Assembly (NCBI GenBank): GCA_949127675.1
Contig: CASBPY010000019.1
Span: 1 to 37,688 of the forward strand
DNA length: 37,688 bases
Source of the DNA: Synechococcales cyanobacterium PMM_0072
Lineage (GTDB): Bacteria; Cyanobacteriota; Cyanobacteriia; Cyanobacteriales; Chamaesiphonaceae
Reading direction: 5' to 3'
A model generated the notes under the pieces. That model was given only the letters and a program-made list of their open reading frames with translations. It had not been told where the DNA came from and made no database searches. Within the stretch, counting starts at the first letter, position 1, and every line of letters begins with the position of its first letter. This document shows positions 24,392 through 34,628 of this stretch, piece by piece. Position numbers and translations under genes: made by a program.

Positions 24392-24423
24392 TAATCTCCG
24401 ATCTCGAAAGAGATCGGAGATTA
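24392..24423 (-). promoter_or_regulatory. Hairpin between urtA and urtB
   Basis: A perfect 14-bp stem (TAATCTCCGATCTC and its complement) with a 4-nt loop (GAAA on the plus strand, TTTC in the urt mRNA) sits 16 nt past the urtA stop. No U-run follows in the direction of urt transcription, so it is better explained as a 3'-end-stabilising or partial attenuation hairpin that would keep urtA mRNA above that of the membrane subunits. Confidence 0.7.
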
Positions 24424-24438
24424 TTAATTGTCAGCAGC

Positions 24439-25830
24439 TTAGGGCTTGTCTAGGAAGGCAACTGGAATGGGTTTCTTGGTCTCGACAATCGGGTTGCCGC
24501 GAAGGTCTGGGGTCTTGTGAACGCAGAGCCGACCTTTATACAACGCTTGACTCCACGGAATCGGTTTCACCGCAGCCTTGGTCGCAAACACAATTTCTGC
24601 TTGCCCATCCGCCTTCCACTTACCAATCCGGGAATAGAGGTAGGTATGATAGTTATCGGGGTCGGATTTTACAGTTCCTTGAGGAGCTTTAAACTCTTGT
24701 CCCCTAGTTGCTTCGCGCAGATTAGCGGTAGTAAATTCTTTCTTTTCCTTAGCGCATTTTTCCATTGCTTGTGCCATGAAAAAGGTCTGGATATAAGCGG
24801 CTTCCATCACCCCGTTGGTAACGCGCTCTTTGCCAAACTTCGCCTGGAATTGCTCGATGAATGCCTTATTTTCAGGCGTATCGACTGATTGGAAGTAGTT
24901 GAAACTACTAAAGTGTCCTTCAGCGAATTCTGGCCCCATCGCCTGAATTTCTTCTTCTGTGGTGGGAAATGCCATAATCGGAATCTGTTTGGAAGTGATT
25001 CCAGCATCTTTAAGCTGCTTGTAAAAGGCGGGAATACTATCACCGACTAGATTGCTGAGGATAAAGTTAGGCTTGGCTTGCTTGATTTTATTAATAATCG
25101 TGATAAATTCGGTCGTACCGAGAGCCGCATATTCGTCCCCCACAACTGTACCGCCACCTGCAACTAACTCTGCTTTGGCAATCCGATTACTTTCTTTGGG
25201 ATAGATGTAGTCAGAACCAATAAAGAAGCCTTTTTTACCAAAGTTTTTGATACAGTAAGGAATCGAATCGGTAATTTGTTGGTTCGGTGCAGCCCCTGTG
25301 TAGAAAACGTTCGAGCTACATTCATTCCCTTCATAGTAGACAGGGTAGTAGAGTAGTCTGTCTTTCTCTTCAAATACTGGCAGAACTGATTTGCGGCTGG
25401 CTGAAGTGTAACAACCTAGTACGCAAACTACTTTATCTTCATCAATTAGCCGCTTGGACATTTGGTTGTACAAATCCCAGTTAGAATCTGGGTTGACAAC
25501 GACTTTTTCCAGCAGTTGCCCATTGATGCCTTTCTTCCCAGCCCAAGGGCCTGTTCCTTCATTGATTTGATCGATCGCTAGGAATGTTGCATCTTGTAAT
25601 GACTTTTCAACAATCGCGATCGATCCTGTAGTTGAATACATCACTCCTACCTTGATCCCTTTTGCTCCATCTGCCGCTGGAGCAGCATTTGGGGTAGCAG
25701 CAGTCGGACTGGCACCTGGGCTTGCTGTTGGAGTAGATGTTGTATTACTACAAGCTTTGAGCAGTAATGTTCCTGCAACTCCAGCACCACCCAAAATAAT
25801 GAATCTCCGTCGCCCAAACTGATTTGCCAT
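24439..25830 (-). CDS. urtA: Urea-binding lipoprotein UrtA
   Basis: 463-residue periplasmic substrate-binding protein. The N-terminus has a twin-arginine motif (GRRRFIIL), a hydrophobic stretch and a lipobox ending at Cys27 (LLKAC), so it is probably a Tat-exported lipoprotein. A Thr/Pro/Ala-rich linker (28-53) follows. The mature domain starts IKVGVMYSTTGSIAIVEKSL, the classic Peripla_BP_5 start, and continues with DSNWDLYNQMSKRLI and GCYTSASRKSVLPVFE, typical of UrtA. It captures urea and hands it to UrtBC. The promoter region immediately upstream carries a perfect NtcA box, so expression should rise on nitrogen limitation. Confidence 0.96.
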   Translation of the reverse strand: MANQFGRRRFIILGGAGVAGTLLLKACSNTTSTPTASPGASPTAATPNAAPAADGAKGIKVGVMYSTTGSIAIVEKSLQDATFLAIDQINEGTGPWAGKKGINGQLLEKVVVNPDSNWDLYNQMSKRLIDEDKVVCVLGCYTSASRKSVLPVFEEKDRLLYYPVYYEGNECSSNVFYTGAAPNQQITDSIPYCIKNFGKKGFFIGSDYIYPKESNRIAKAELVAGGGTVVGDEYAALGTTEFITIINKIKQAKPNFILSNLVGDSIPAFYKQLKDAGITSKQIPIMAFPTTEEEIQAMGPEFAEGHFSSFNYFQSVDTPENKAFIEQFQAKFGKERVTNGVMEAAYIQTFFMAQAMEKCAKEKKEFTTANLREATRGQEFKAPQGTVKSDPDNYHTYLYSRIGKWKADGQAEIVFATKAAVKPIPWSQALYKGRLCVHKTPDLRGNPIVETKKPIPVAFLDKP

Positions 25831-25871
25831 ACGGTTTTATTTTATCCTTCATAGACAATTATCCAGACAAA

Positions 25872-25913
25872 ATCCTATTGTTAATATCTCAATAATTGTG
25901 TATCTTACAATAC
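25872..25913 (-). promoter_or_regulatory. NtcA-activated promoter of urtA (proximal)
   Basis: On the minus strand GTA-TTGTAAGA-TAC (25913-25900) is an exact GTA-N8-TAC NtcA box. Then 22 nt follow before TAGGAT (25877-25872), matching TAN3T. This is the canonical class II NtcA architecture (box centred near -41.5). Transcription would start around 25865, leaving a leader of about 35 nt before urtA. Confidence 0.85.
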
Positions 25914-26002
25914 AAAATTTTCAAATTCAATCGAAATTGAGATTAATAACTGATTTGTCACATAGTTTTATTTTATCTTTTACACACAATTATCTAGATG
26001 AA

Positions 26003-26044
26003 ATCCTAATGCTAGTATCTCAGTAGCTGTGTATTCTACAATGC
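26003..26044 (-). promoter_or_regulatory. Degenerate NtcA-type promoter (distal copy)
   Basis: On the minus strand GCA-TTGTAGAA-TAC (26044-26031), one base off the NtcA consensus in the first half-site, then 22 nt and TAGGAT (26008-26003). Spacing is identical to the proximal promoter. It may be a weaker second start or a relic. Confidence 0.6.
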
Positions 26045-26062
26045 CAAATCCCCAAATTCGAT

Positions 26063-26332
26063 CTAGTGTCCGACCATCCACGGACGACTGCCGGAATGAT
26101 ACTGAACTCTGGGAGTTTTGGGTTCCAGATCTCGCGTTATTAACTGCGGTTCCGAACTAACTTTTTTGATACGTCCGGTCGATAATGTCATCGGCGGTGA
26201 AAAGATCCGTTTACCACGTTCATGGCAATCAGGACAATTGGCCGGATCGCTAGACTCAGACATCGATCTCCACATGTCAAAAACACCACATCCATCGCAT
26301 CGAAATTCATAAAGAGGCATAGATTGACTCAC
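26063..26332 (-). CDS. fmdB: FmdB-type zinc-ribbon regulator
   Basis: 89-residue protein of the FmdB/CxxC_CXXC_SSSS family. The zinc ribbon is MPLYEFRCDGCGVFDMW plus NCPDCHERGKRIFS (two CxxC knuckles). FmdB was first described next to formamidase in Methylophilus, where a regulatory role was proposed. The frame starts at a GTG forming a GTGA overlap with the fmdA stop (26329-26332); the Met at 26320 begins the conserved domain and is the other candidate. Either way it is translationally linked to fmdA. Confidence 0.9.
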   Translation of the reverse strand: MSQSMPLYEFRCDGCGVFDMWRSMSESSDPANCPDCHERGKRIFSPPMTLSTGRIKKVSSEPQLITRDLEPKTPRVQYHSGSRPWMVGH

Positions 26333-27537
26333 ACTGGCAGAATATTTTTATCGAAAATCGCTGTCGGAATTGCCAGCGTACAACAGGCATTTGGAATATC
26401 GACAATCCCACTAACTCGCCCTTCAATCGGCGCACAACTCAACAATAAGTAAGCCTGTTCTCCGGTAAATCCAAACTTTTTCAGATAGGCAATCGCATTT
26501 AAACATGCTTGACGATAAGCAATGTGGACATCCATAAAATATTGCTTACCAGTAAATTCATCCACAGAGATCCCTTCAAATACCAGGAATTCTGAGTAGT
26601 TTGGCTCGACTGGACCGGGCTTGAAGATCGGATTGACCATTGCGTATTTCTCAACGCCGCCTTTGATAATGTCCACATGGAGATCGATAAATCCCGACAT
26701 TTCGATCGCGCCACAGAAGGAAATCTCGCCATCGCCTTGGGAGAAATGGATATCGCCCATTGAGAGTTTTCCGCCTTCCACATAGACAGGGAAGTAGATC
26801 CGGGTTCCCCTAGATAGATTCTTGATGTCGCAGTTTCCACCATGTTCGCGAGGTGGAATAGTCCGAGCAGCTTCAGCAGCGACCCGTTCGTATTCAGATT
26901 GGGGTAACGTCCCCAAGACCGCATTCAATGGATTGGGCAGTGCTGCCAAGACGGGCACTCCATCCATATTGATGCCAGCTCCGTAAGTACGAAGATCGGG
27001 CTGGGTAGTCATTAGTTCAGCTTCGCGCTTGTTCCACTTGGCGAGCAACTCATGGGATGGGGCACAACCAATTAAGCCAGGATGAGTAATCCCCGCAAAT
27101 TTGACCCCAGGAATATGTCGAGAACTGGTGTAGATCCCCTGCAAATCCCAAATTGCTTTAGCTGCCGTCGGATAATGGTCTGTCAAAAAACCACCACCAT
27201 TCTTTTTATCGAAAATACCTGTGAAGCCCCATTCATCGCCTTGGAGGGCACCGATATCGACGATATCGACGACCAGAATGTCACCTGGTTCGGCACCATT
27301 GACCCAAATCGGACCGCTCAAGACATGGACGATCGATAGATCCACATCGCGGATATCATCAGCACTGTCATTGTTTTTGATCTGCCCATCCGTCCAATCT
27401 TTACATTCGATCCTAAATACATCACCAGGATTGACTGAAGCAATCGCGGGGATATCTGGATGCCAGCGATTGTGACCGGGTAACTCTTGTTCGCTCATCG
27501 GCTTGGTCAGATCGACTTTAAAAAGTGTCTTCGGCAT
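26329..27537 (-). CDS. fmdA: Formamidase (FmdA/AmdA family)
   Basis: 402-residue amidohydrolase of the acetamidase/formamidase family, which releases ammonia and formate from formamide. Family features: KVDLTKPMSEQELPGHNRWH at the N-terminus, GDVFRIECKDWTDGQ, the long central HPGLIGCAPS and GGNCDIKNLSRG motifs, DIHFSQGDGEISFCGAIEMSG and the C-terminal GYLLLSCAP-like stretch (EQAYLLLSCAPIEGRVSGIV). It is the first gene of a minus-strand block that continues with fmdB and the urea transporter. This suggests use of formamide and urea as nitrogen sources, or that the Urt system also brings in short amides. Length is normal. Confidence 0.95.
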   Translation of the reverse strand: MPKTLFKVDLTKPMSEQELPGHNRWHPDIPAIASVNPGDVFRIECKDWTDGQIKNNDSADDIRDVDLSIVHVLSGPIWVNGAEPGDILVVDIVDIGALQGDEWGFTGIFDKKNGGGFLTDHYPTAAKAIWDLQGIYTSSRHIPGVKFAGITHPGLIGCAPSHELLAKWNKREAELMTTQPDLRTYGAGINMDGVPVLAALPNPLNAVLGTLPQSEYERVAAEAARTIPPREHGGNCDIKNLSRGTRIYFPVYVEGGKLSMGDIHFSQGDGEISFCGAIEMSGFIDLHVDIIKGGVEKYAMVNPIFKPGPVEPNYSEFLVFEGISVDEFTGKQYFMDVHIAYRQACLNAIAYLKKFGFTGEQAYLLLSCAPIEGRVSGIVDIPNACCTLAIPTAIFDKNILPV

Positions 27538-27693
27538 AAAATTCTTAGCAAACTATATAAAGAAGTGCAGAACCAAAAAAGTTGGATCCTAGCAAGATTG
27601 GGAACATTATGTACTTTTGAAACACACTTGATCGAAGTTTAATTCGACCTCCATCTCTGAAAGATATACTCTGATATCTTTTGCTTTATATCT

Positions 27694-27707
27694 GTTACTT
27701 TGAATAC
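27694..27707 (-). promoter_or_regulatory. Weak NtcA-like box upstream of fmdA
   Basis: GTA-TTCAAAGT-AAC on the minus strand, one base off GTA-N8-TAC. A TATCTT element follows 27 nt later, which is longer than the usual 20-24. It lies about 157 nt from the fmdA start. Suggestive only. Confidence 0.25.
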
Positions 27708-27755
27708 CAAATCAATACTTAAGATCGTCGATCGAATACCACCGAAATTATTAAA

Positions 27756-29471
<1,716 letters not shown>

Positions 29472-29524
29472 CTAGATCATTGTAGACTAATCACCGCCGA
29501 TTGCTCTGTGCTACGTCACCCAAC

Positions 29525-30256
29525 CTACATTCTAATTTTCAATTCTGATAAATCTGAAATTGACACATTAGCCATCGCCAAAGGCTGTGAAGATCTGCCC
29601 CAAGAGATAGCAACACAGCCCGCTGCACCGCCTTGATTGCCCATCACCATATCCCAACTACTATCGCCTACCATCAAGGTTCTAGCCGGATCTACCCCCA
29701 GCTCCTGACAGGCAAATTGAAATAGGCGCGGATCGGGTTTGGCAAATTGGAGATCCGAACCTAATAATACTTGGAAGTAAGACTGTAACTGATGATAGTT
29801 GGCAAAATTAACGACTTGGCTAGTTGTCGCTGCTGAAATAATACCCATTTTAATTCCCGCCGCTGCGAAAGATTCGATCGATTTCTGGCAGCCAGGAAAC
29901 ATCGCATTTGGGGTAGATTCCATCACTCGATCGACTTCAGTAAAAGCTTGCTTTACAATGTCCAAGGCGGCACTCCAGCCGCGTCCAGTCTCAGCAATAT
30001 ACGCCGCTGCGGCAATTTCATTTTCGTAGCGACTACCCACAGCTTGCAATCCGGCTGGATCTAGAGTTAGTCCATTTACACCAAAAGCCATCAGTAGCGG
30101 TTCGCCCACGCCTGGAATTTGAGCGTCAATCAGCCGAGCGCGTTTTTGAGCGACATTCCGAAGATAATCTCCAGAGTCTTCGAGGGTACCATCTTTATCA
30201 AAAATAATAGCTTGGATATCAGAGAATGTGTGAGCGAGACAATCGATCGAAATCAT
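29525..30256 (-). CDS. HAD-superfamily hydrolase
   Basis: 243-residue phosphatase of the haloacid dehalogenase superfamily, phosphoglycolate-phosphatase-like. Motif I is IIFDKDGTLED (nucleophile and acid/base Asp), motif II is GIISAATTS, the motif III Lys lies in FAKPDPRLF and motif IV is MVGDSSWDM. The helical cap lies between motifs I and II. The substrate is unknown. The frame is open to 30454, but the extra 66 residues are unlike the family and overlap the promoter region of the divergent stress-protein gene, so I use the ATG at 30256 (MISIDCLAHTFSDIQAIIFD). Confidence 0.88.
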   Translation of the reverse strand: MISIDCLAHTFSDIQAIIFDKDGTLEDSGDYLRNVAQKRARLIDAQIPGVGEPLLMAFGVNGLTLDPAGLQAVGSRYENEIAAAAYIAETGRGWSAALDIVKQAFTEVDRVMESTPNAMFPGCQKSIESFAAAGIKMGIISAATTSQVVNFANYHQLQSYFQVLLGSDLQFAKPDPRLFQFACQELGVDPARTLMVGDSSWDMVMGNQGGAAGCVAISWGRSSQPLAMANVSISDLSELKIRM

Positions 30257-30459
30257 GGGGCGATACTGAGGGGAGCTATCTTCATTCAACCACTCTAATT
30301 GTATCGCAGTGCTAAATGATAAATAATATTGCGATCGAGATCGGATCAGTGTGGCGACAGTGCAAAATCGGAAGCATAACAGATATTTTAATAGCTCACG
30401 GTGAACAAGCTTCAACTCACCACCAAATAATTTAAGAAATACGGGAGATATCATACCAA

Positions 30460-31305
30460 ATGATGCAGAAAATTTTGATTGCCGTTGCTGGGTTGGGAAA
30501 ATGTGAACAGATGCTCAAAATATTGATGGAAATTCCAGCCATCCAGCGAGCAAATGTAACTATCTTGCACGTTGTTTCACCACAAGTTACCGCAGAATTG
30601 ATGGCTGAAAAGTTGACTGCTGGTGGCAAAATCTTGGCTGATGCGATCGAGTATCTCAAGCTCGATCCTGCTAAAGTTAATGTCAGACTAAAACAAGGTG
30701 AACCCAAAGATACAGTTTGTCAAGTTGCTGAGGAGGAGCAGGCAGATTTAATTATTATGGGTTCGCGAGGATTAGGTCGGCTCAATTCGATATTAGCCAA
30801 CTCTGTCAGTCAATATGTGTTTCAACTTACTTCTCGTCCAATGTTGTTGGTAAAGGATGATATAAATATCAAGAGCATCAATCGGATTTTGGTTGGATAC
30901 GACGATTCTATCCCTGCTAAAGAATCGTTACAATTAGCACTATTCCTCCTCCGTGATATCAAGGGTAGTCAACTATTAATTACTCAAGTTAAAGCTGAGA
31001 GTAGATCCGCAGATGCGCTGATTAAGCCAGAACAAGATCCAGTTTTTGCACATGCTATTGCTGAGGCTAAAAAGCAAGGAGTCGCCTATAAATGTATCCT
31101 CGCAACTGGTAATGCTGGCAAGGAAATCTGTAATGCTGCTGAAGAATTTCATGCCGATCTAGTAATTATTGGTTCACCAGAACGTCGTCCATCGATCGCC
31201 AAAAACTTACCAGATATCGATCGATTACTCGGTCAATCAACTTCTGACTATGTAAGAGTTAAAACACCATGTGCCTTGCTATTAAATCGATCTATTGTTG
31301 CCTAA
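30460..31305 (+). CDS. Tandem universal stress protein
   Basis: 281 residues, two UspA domains in tandem: about 1-135 starting KILIAVAGLG, and about 140-278 starting RILVGYDDSIPAKESL. The first carries an approximate nucleotide loop (MGSRGLGRLNSILANSVSQY), where the GS after the nine-residue spacer has become NS. The second (IIGSPERRPS) lacks the glycine pattern, so at least one domain may not bind ATP. Such proteins are often induced by stress or anoxia. The last 14 nt overlap the end of the convergent acyltransferase gene. Start ATG at 30460 or 30463. Confidence 0.88.
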   Translation: MMQKILIAVAGLGKCEQMLKILMEIPAIQRANVTILHVVSPQVTAELMAEKLTAGGKILADAIEYLKLDPAKVNVRLKQGEPKDTVCQVAEEEQADLIIMGSRGLGRLNSILANSVSQYVFQLTSRPMLLVKDDINIKSINRILVGYDDSIPAKESLQLALFLLRDIKGSQLLITQVKAESRSADALIKPEQDPVFAHAIAEAKKQGVAYKCILATGNAGKEICNAAEEFHADLVIIGSPERRPSIAKNLPDIDRLLGQSTSDYVRVKTPCALLLNRSIVA

Positions 31306-32452
31306 CATCTAATAACGGTTTAGAAATTAGTATTTTACCGATCCAGATACCTGGAGTTTCGATGTACTTGTGACTGACCTTGGCAACAGCAAAAGTTAAT
31401 TGTGTAACTAAGGTAATCGAACAGACTAGTAATAGCTCTGGGAGAATACCTTTTTTTAGGATTAGTCCAATGCCTGGTACTAAATACCAAGCAAACATAA
31501 AGTGAAATATATACATTGAGTAGGAAACTCGACCAATTTCTGTCAGAAATACATTTGAGTAGTTTGATTCCTTCAAAATATTCAGTAAGAATACAAATGA
31601 GATTCCAGCAATAACTGGTAAGAATGTGGCAACTAGCCAGTATTGTTTGCTTGGTAAGATGATGATGTCAATGATTGTGACCACAATGAAAATTGCAGTC
31701 TGGATCGGTAGAGATAATTGCAGCGGAATTTTGTAGTGATGATGAAAGAAAATTGTCATTCCCATCAAAAATACTGGTAGCTGGTTGATCAGATTGTAAT
31801 AAATGAATGAATTATCATCAATCTTAACCTTAAATAATTGCTGAACTGATAGCTGCACACTGATATTTAGTAATATAGATAATCCCACTAAACTATATAG
31901 AGCAGTAATTCCAGATTTTTTATAAGCTCTGTCGAATAGAGCGAACAAGATCGGAAATATCAAATAAAAAGCCATTTCAGTACCGATCGACCATCCACCA
32001 GGCACGATATTATTATTGGCTGATGGTACGAATCCGTGAATAAATAAAATATTTGCAGCAATAGTCTCGAAATTATAAAGCGAATATGGCATCCTAATTA
32101 GAGCTAAGATGTGCATATTTGATTCTAATAAAAAATAGCCAATTATTGCCAAGTAATATAAGGGTGCAATTCTAAAAAATCGCCTAATTAAAAAAGAGAT
32201 TAGTGACTGTTTTTCCTCGGCTCTTTTGATACTTGAGAAACATAAAGTATAGGCAGAGGCAACGAAAAAAAGCTGCACACCCATCTGCCCATATCGATCA
32301 ATATCGCCGACTAATTGAGAAACCCCATTAACAGCTTGGCTGGTATGAACGAGCATCACCATCAAAATTGCAATGCCTCTAGCAATGTCGATATAGTCTA
32401 GCTTTTGATCGGCACCAATTAGTTTTACTTCATCCATCTCGATTATTGCCAA
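31292..32452 (-). CDS. Acyltransferase 3 family membrane protein
   Basis: 386-residue integral membrane protein of the OafA/acyltransferase-3 family, with ten or so hydrophobic helices. The N-terminal DYIDIARGIAILMVMLVHTS holds the conserved Arg and the membrane His; FFRIAPLYYL and WSIGTEMAFYLIFP are further family motifs. These enzymes acylate sugars of surface polysaccharides. Start ATG at 32452 or the Met five codons on. The A+T content looks a little higher than in the neighbours, as is common for surface-modification genes. It converges with the stress-protein gene with a 14-nt overlap. Confidence 0.9.
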   Translation of the reverse strand: MAIIEMDEVKLIGADQKLDYIDIARGIAILMVMLVHTSQAVNGVSQLVGDIDRYGQMGVQLFFVASAYTLCFSSIKRAEEKQSLISFLIRRFFRIAPLYYLAIIGYFLLESNMHILALIRMPYSLYNFETIAANILFIHGFVPSANNNIVPGGWSIGTEMAFYLIFPILFALFDRAYKKSGITALYSLVGLSILLNISVQLSVQQLFKVKIDDNSFIYYNLINQLPVFLMGMTIFFHHHYKIPLQLSLPIQTAIFIVVTIIDIIILPSKQYWLVATFLPVIAGISFVFLLNILKESNYSNVFLTEIGRVSYSMYIFHFMFAWYLVPGIGLILKKGILPELLLVCSITLVTQLTFAVAKVSHKYIETPGIWIGKILISKPLLDVRQQ

Positions 32453-32553
32453 ACTTTCATTCTATCGACATTTCTGCACTTATTCGGGCAGCGATCGCTA
32501 AAAAGATCGCTCACCCTGCTAGAATCGATCGATAAATACACAGTCAACAGATC

Positions 32554-34500
32554 GTGCAAATCCGCTTGATATGGGAAGATCCAGTTACAGGAGAGTCCAA
32601 AGAACCCCTGTTAACCGTGCCGATTGCCTTGGGACGGGAATTTGAGCGATTACCTGATGTATTAGACGGTCACAGGGTTTGTCGGATTGTCTTGAATAGT
32701 TTGGAGGTATCTCGATATCACGCTTCGATCGAGATCCAGCAGGATCAGCTGATAATTGTCGATCGAGGCAGTAGCAATGGGATCATCGTCAACGGTCAGA
32801 AACAGTCCCAGATTCAAGTTGAGCCTGGCGACACAATCCAAATTGGCAACTATCAAATTTCGATCGCTCTACCAAGTACTACACCAACAATTTCATCGCA
32901 AATTAGATTTAATTCCGTTACCAATCGACCCGACTTACGCGGGACAATTCCGCCAGAAACAGCTACGAATAGCTGCTTACCGCCGATTTTTCGACAGGAG
33001 CAGCTTGATCCTCAAGCAATCCATGCTACCGGAATACCTGTTGAAGAAGTAGAATATGCAACAATCGGCGGTGGTTTGGGGAGTTTTATTTGGGTTGATT
33101 TATTGCGAGTCGGTGGCGTGAGTACCGAACGGATTCGCGTATTGGGGATGGAGCAGCAACCCTATGGACGCTACCAGCAGCTCTGTCTCAATGCCCAAAT
33201 CGTGCCCCAAGAGCGGCTAAGATCTCCAGCGGATGCCCGTCCTGACAACCTTTGGGGTTTCCCAAATTATGCAACACAGGAAGCGATTAGGGGCATCTCT
33301 AAAGGGAAACTAAAATCGAGTCTGTATCATCTCTGGCAAGTATTCGCCGAACCAATATTAGCGAATACTTATACGCCTAAATCTGGCGATGTGATTGCCG
33401 CAATCGATCGAGAAGCCGCCCGAATTAGTTGGCGGAGAATGATTAGGACAGCCCACGTTCAAGCAATTCGCAAGACTACTGACGGTCGATACGCGATCGT
33501 CTATACCTGTCAGCAGCCGACTGATTATGCCTGCACGATTGCCCGTTATGTCCACATCGCGACTGGTTATCCAGCATTACAATTCTTACCAGATCTCCAA
33601 GCTTATCGAGATCGCACCCAGGATTTCAAAACGGTAGTAAATGCCTACGAACCTCACGAACATATTTACGAGCATTTAGCCACGTATGGGGGTACTGTGC
33701 TGCTCCGTGGTACTGGTATCGTCGCAGCACGCATCCTCCAAAAACTCTACACAATTAGGCGCAATAACAATAGAGTTGAAATTAGGGTGATTCAGTTACT
33801 CCGCTTGGCCAAAACAGAGGGAAATAAATACGGTTTAGCCGATCGAAAAGTCGAACACAATTACGAATTTCAGCCTTTCAATTGGCCAAAATCGGCGTGG
33901 GGTGGACAGTATAAATCGACACTTGAAAATGCCACCCTAGAGCAACGCCAGCACCTACTCGCTGATTGGGGTGGCGTGACGACGACAGATCGCCGTGACT
34001 GGCGCAAAATTATCACAGGAGGGATCAATAAAGGCTGGTATCAGATTGTCTATGGAGAAGTTCAGCACGTCTTACCCAGAGCTAGCAGTAGTGGCACAAT
34101 TACTACAGTGAGAGAATCAGGGGTCAAAGGTGAAATTAACTTAGAATCCGACTTTATCATTGATGCTACTGCTGTCGATGCGCCAATTATGGCAAGTCCA
34201 CTCCTTCAAGATTTAGTTCAGCAATATAATTTACCGATCAATCACCTCGGTAGATTGACAGTTACGCCTGATTTTGAATTGGTAGAAATGGCCAATCAGA
34301 CAGGTAAAATCTACGCATCTGGCTCGATTACCTTAGGTAATTATTATGCACCTGTAGATAGTTTTCTCGGATTGCAATATGCTGCATTTCAGATTGTGCA
34401 AGATCTATTAGCTCGGAATCCAATTGAACTAAAACCATTAGTGTTAATCCGCTCACTAGCTCAATGGTGGAAATGGATCCACAATCGATCGCCAGATTGA
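32554..34500 (+). CDS. FHA domain fused to FAD/NAD(P)-binding oxidoreductase-like protein
   Basis: 648-residue fusion. Residues 1-105 are an FHA domain with G27-R28, S53-x-x-H56 and S-S-N75-G76, the full phosphothreonine-binding set. Residues of about 160-640 resemble two-dinucleotide-domain flavoproteins of the lysine/ornithine hydroxylase or FMO type: a first Rossmann loop IGGGLGSF, the HIATGYPALQFLP motif, a second loop RGTGIVAARIL and a C-terminal GKIYASGSITLGN segment. The first loop ends in Ser-Phe rather than Gly, so FAD binding is not assured. The start is GTG at 32554. The pairing suggests an enzyme recruited to a Thr-phosphorylated partner or regulated by a Ser/Thr kinase; none is in the window. 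Confidence 0.8.
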   Translation: MQIRLIWEDPVTGESKEPLLTVPIALGREFERLPDVLDGHRVCRIVLNSLEVSRYHASIEIQQDQLIIVDRGSSNGIIVNGQKQSQIQVEPGDTIQIGNYQISIALPSTTPTISSQIRFNSVTNRPDLRGTIPPETATNSCLPPIFRQEQLDPQAIHATGIPVEEVEYATIGGGLGSFIWVDLLRVGGVSTERIRVLGMEQQPYGRYQQLCLNAQIVPQERLRSPADARPDNLWGFPNYATQEAIRGISKGKLKSSLYHLWQVFAEPILANTYTPKSGDVIAAIDREAARISWRRMIRTAHVQAIRKTTDGRYAIVYTCQQPTDYACTIARYVHIATGYPALQFLPDLQAYRDRTQDFKTVVNAYEPHEHIYEHLATYGGTVLLRGTGIVAARILQKLYTIRRNNNRVEIRVIQLLRLAKTEGNKYGLADRKVEHNYEFQPFNWPKSAWGGQYKSTLENATLEQRQHLLADWGGVTTTDRRDWRKIITGGINKGWYQIVYGEVQHVLPRASSSGTITTVRESGVKGEINLESDFIIDATAVDAPIMASPLLQDLVQQYNLPINHLGRLTVTPDFELVEMANQTGKIYASGSITLGNYYAPVDSFLGLQYAAFQIVQDLLARNPIELKPLVLIRSLAQWWKWIHNRSPD

Positions 34501-34585
34501 TTTAGATTCAGGTTTGTTATAATCAGATCATCTCACCTTAACTAAAATAAAGTTTTTAGGCTCCCACCCTCATAACCTAGCTATC

Positions 34586-34613
34586 AATTATCAATTATTA
34601 ATTATCAATTATT
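34586..34613. repeat. Heptamer array (AATTATC/AATTATT x4)
   Basis: Four 7-nt units end immediately before the AAGGAG Shine-Dalgarno of the Uma2 gene. The same unit type occurs at 14812-14839. Confidence 0.85.
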
Positions 34614-34628
34614 TAAGGAGTTTTGATC

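Larger units (their letters stand above)
25817..26064. repeat. Imperfect tandem duplication of the urtA promoter
   Basis: Copy 1 (about 25817-25932) and copy 2 (about 25948-26063) align without gaps at a 131-bp period, with roughly four of five bases identical by eye. Copy 1 covers the urtA promoter, leader and first codons; in copy 2 the start region reads GTG ACA AAT CAG on the minus strand, against ATG GCA AAT CAG in urtA. Copy 2 runs up to the fmdB stop. Confidence 0.88.

Noticed and set aside
27597-27640. TGTACTTTTGAAACACA considered as an NtcA box upstream of fmdA
   Set aside because: The half-sites do not match at the N8 spacing; the site at 27694-27707 is a better, though still weak, candidate.
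30257-30454. 66-residue extension of the HAD protein
   Set aside because: It is not family-like and covers the divergent promoter region of the stress-protein gene.
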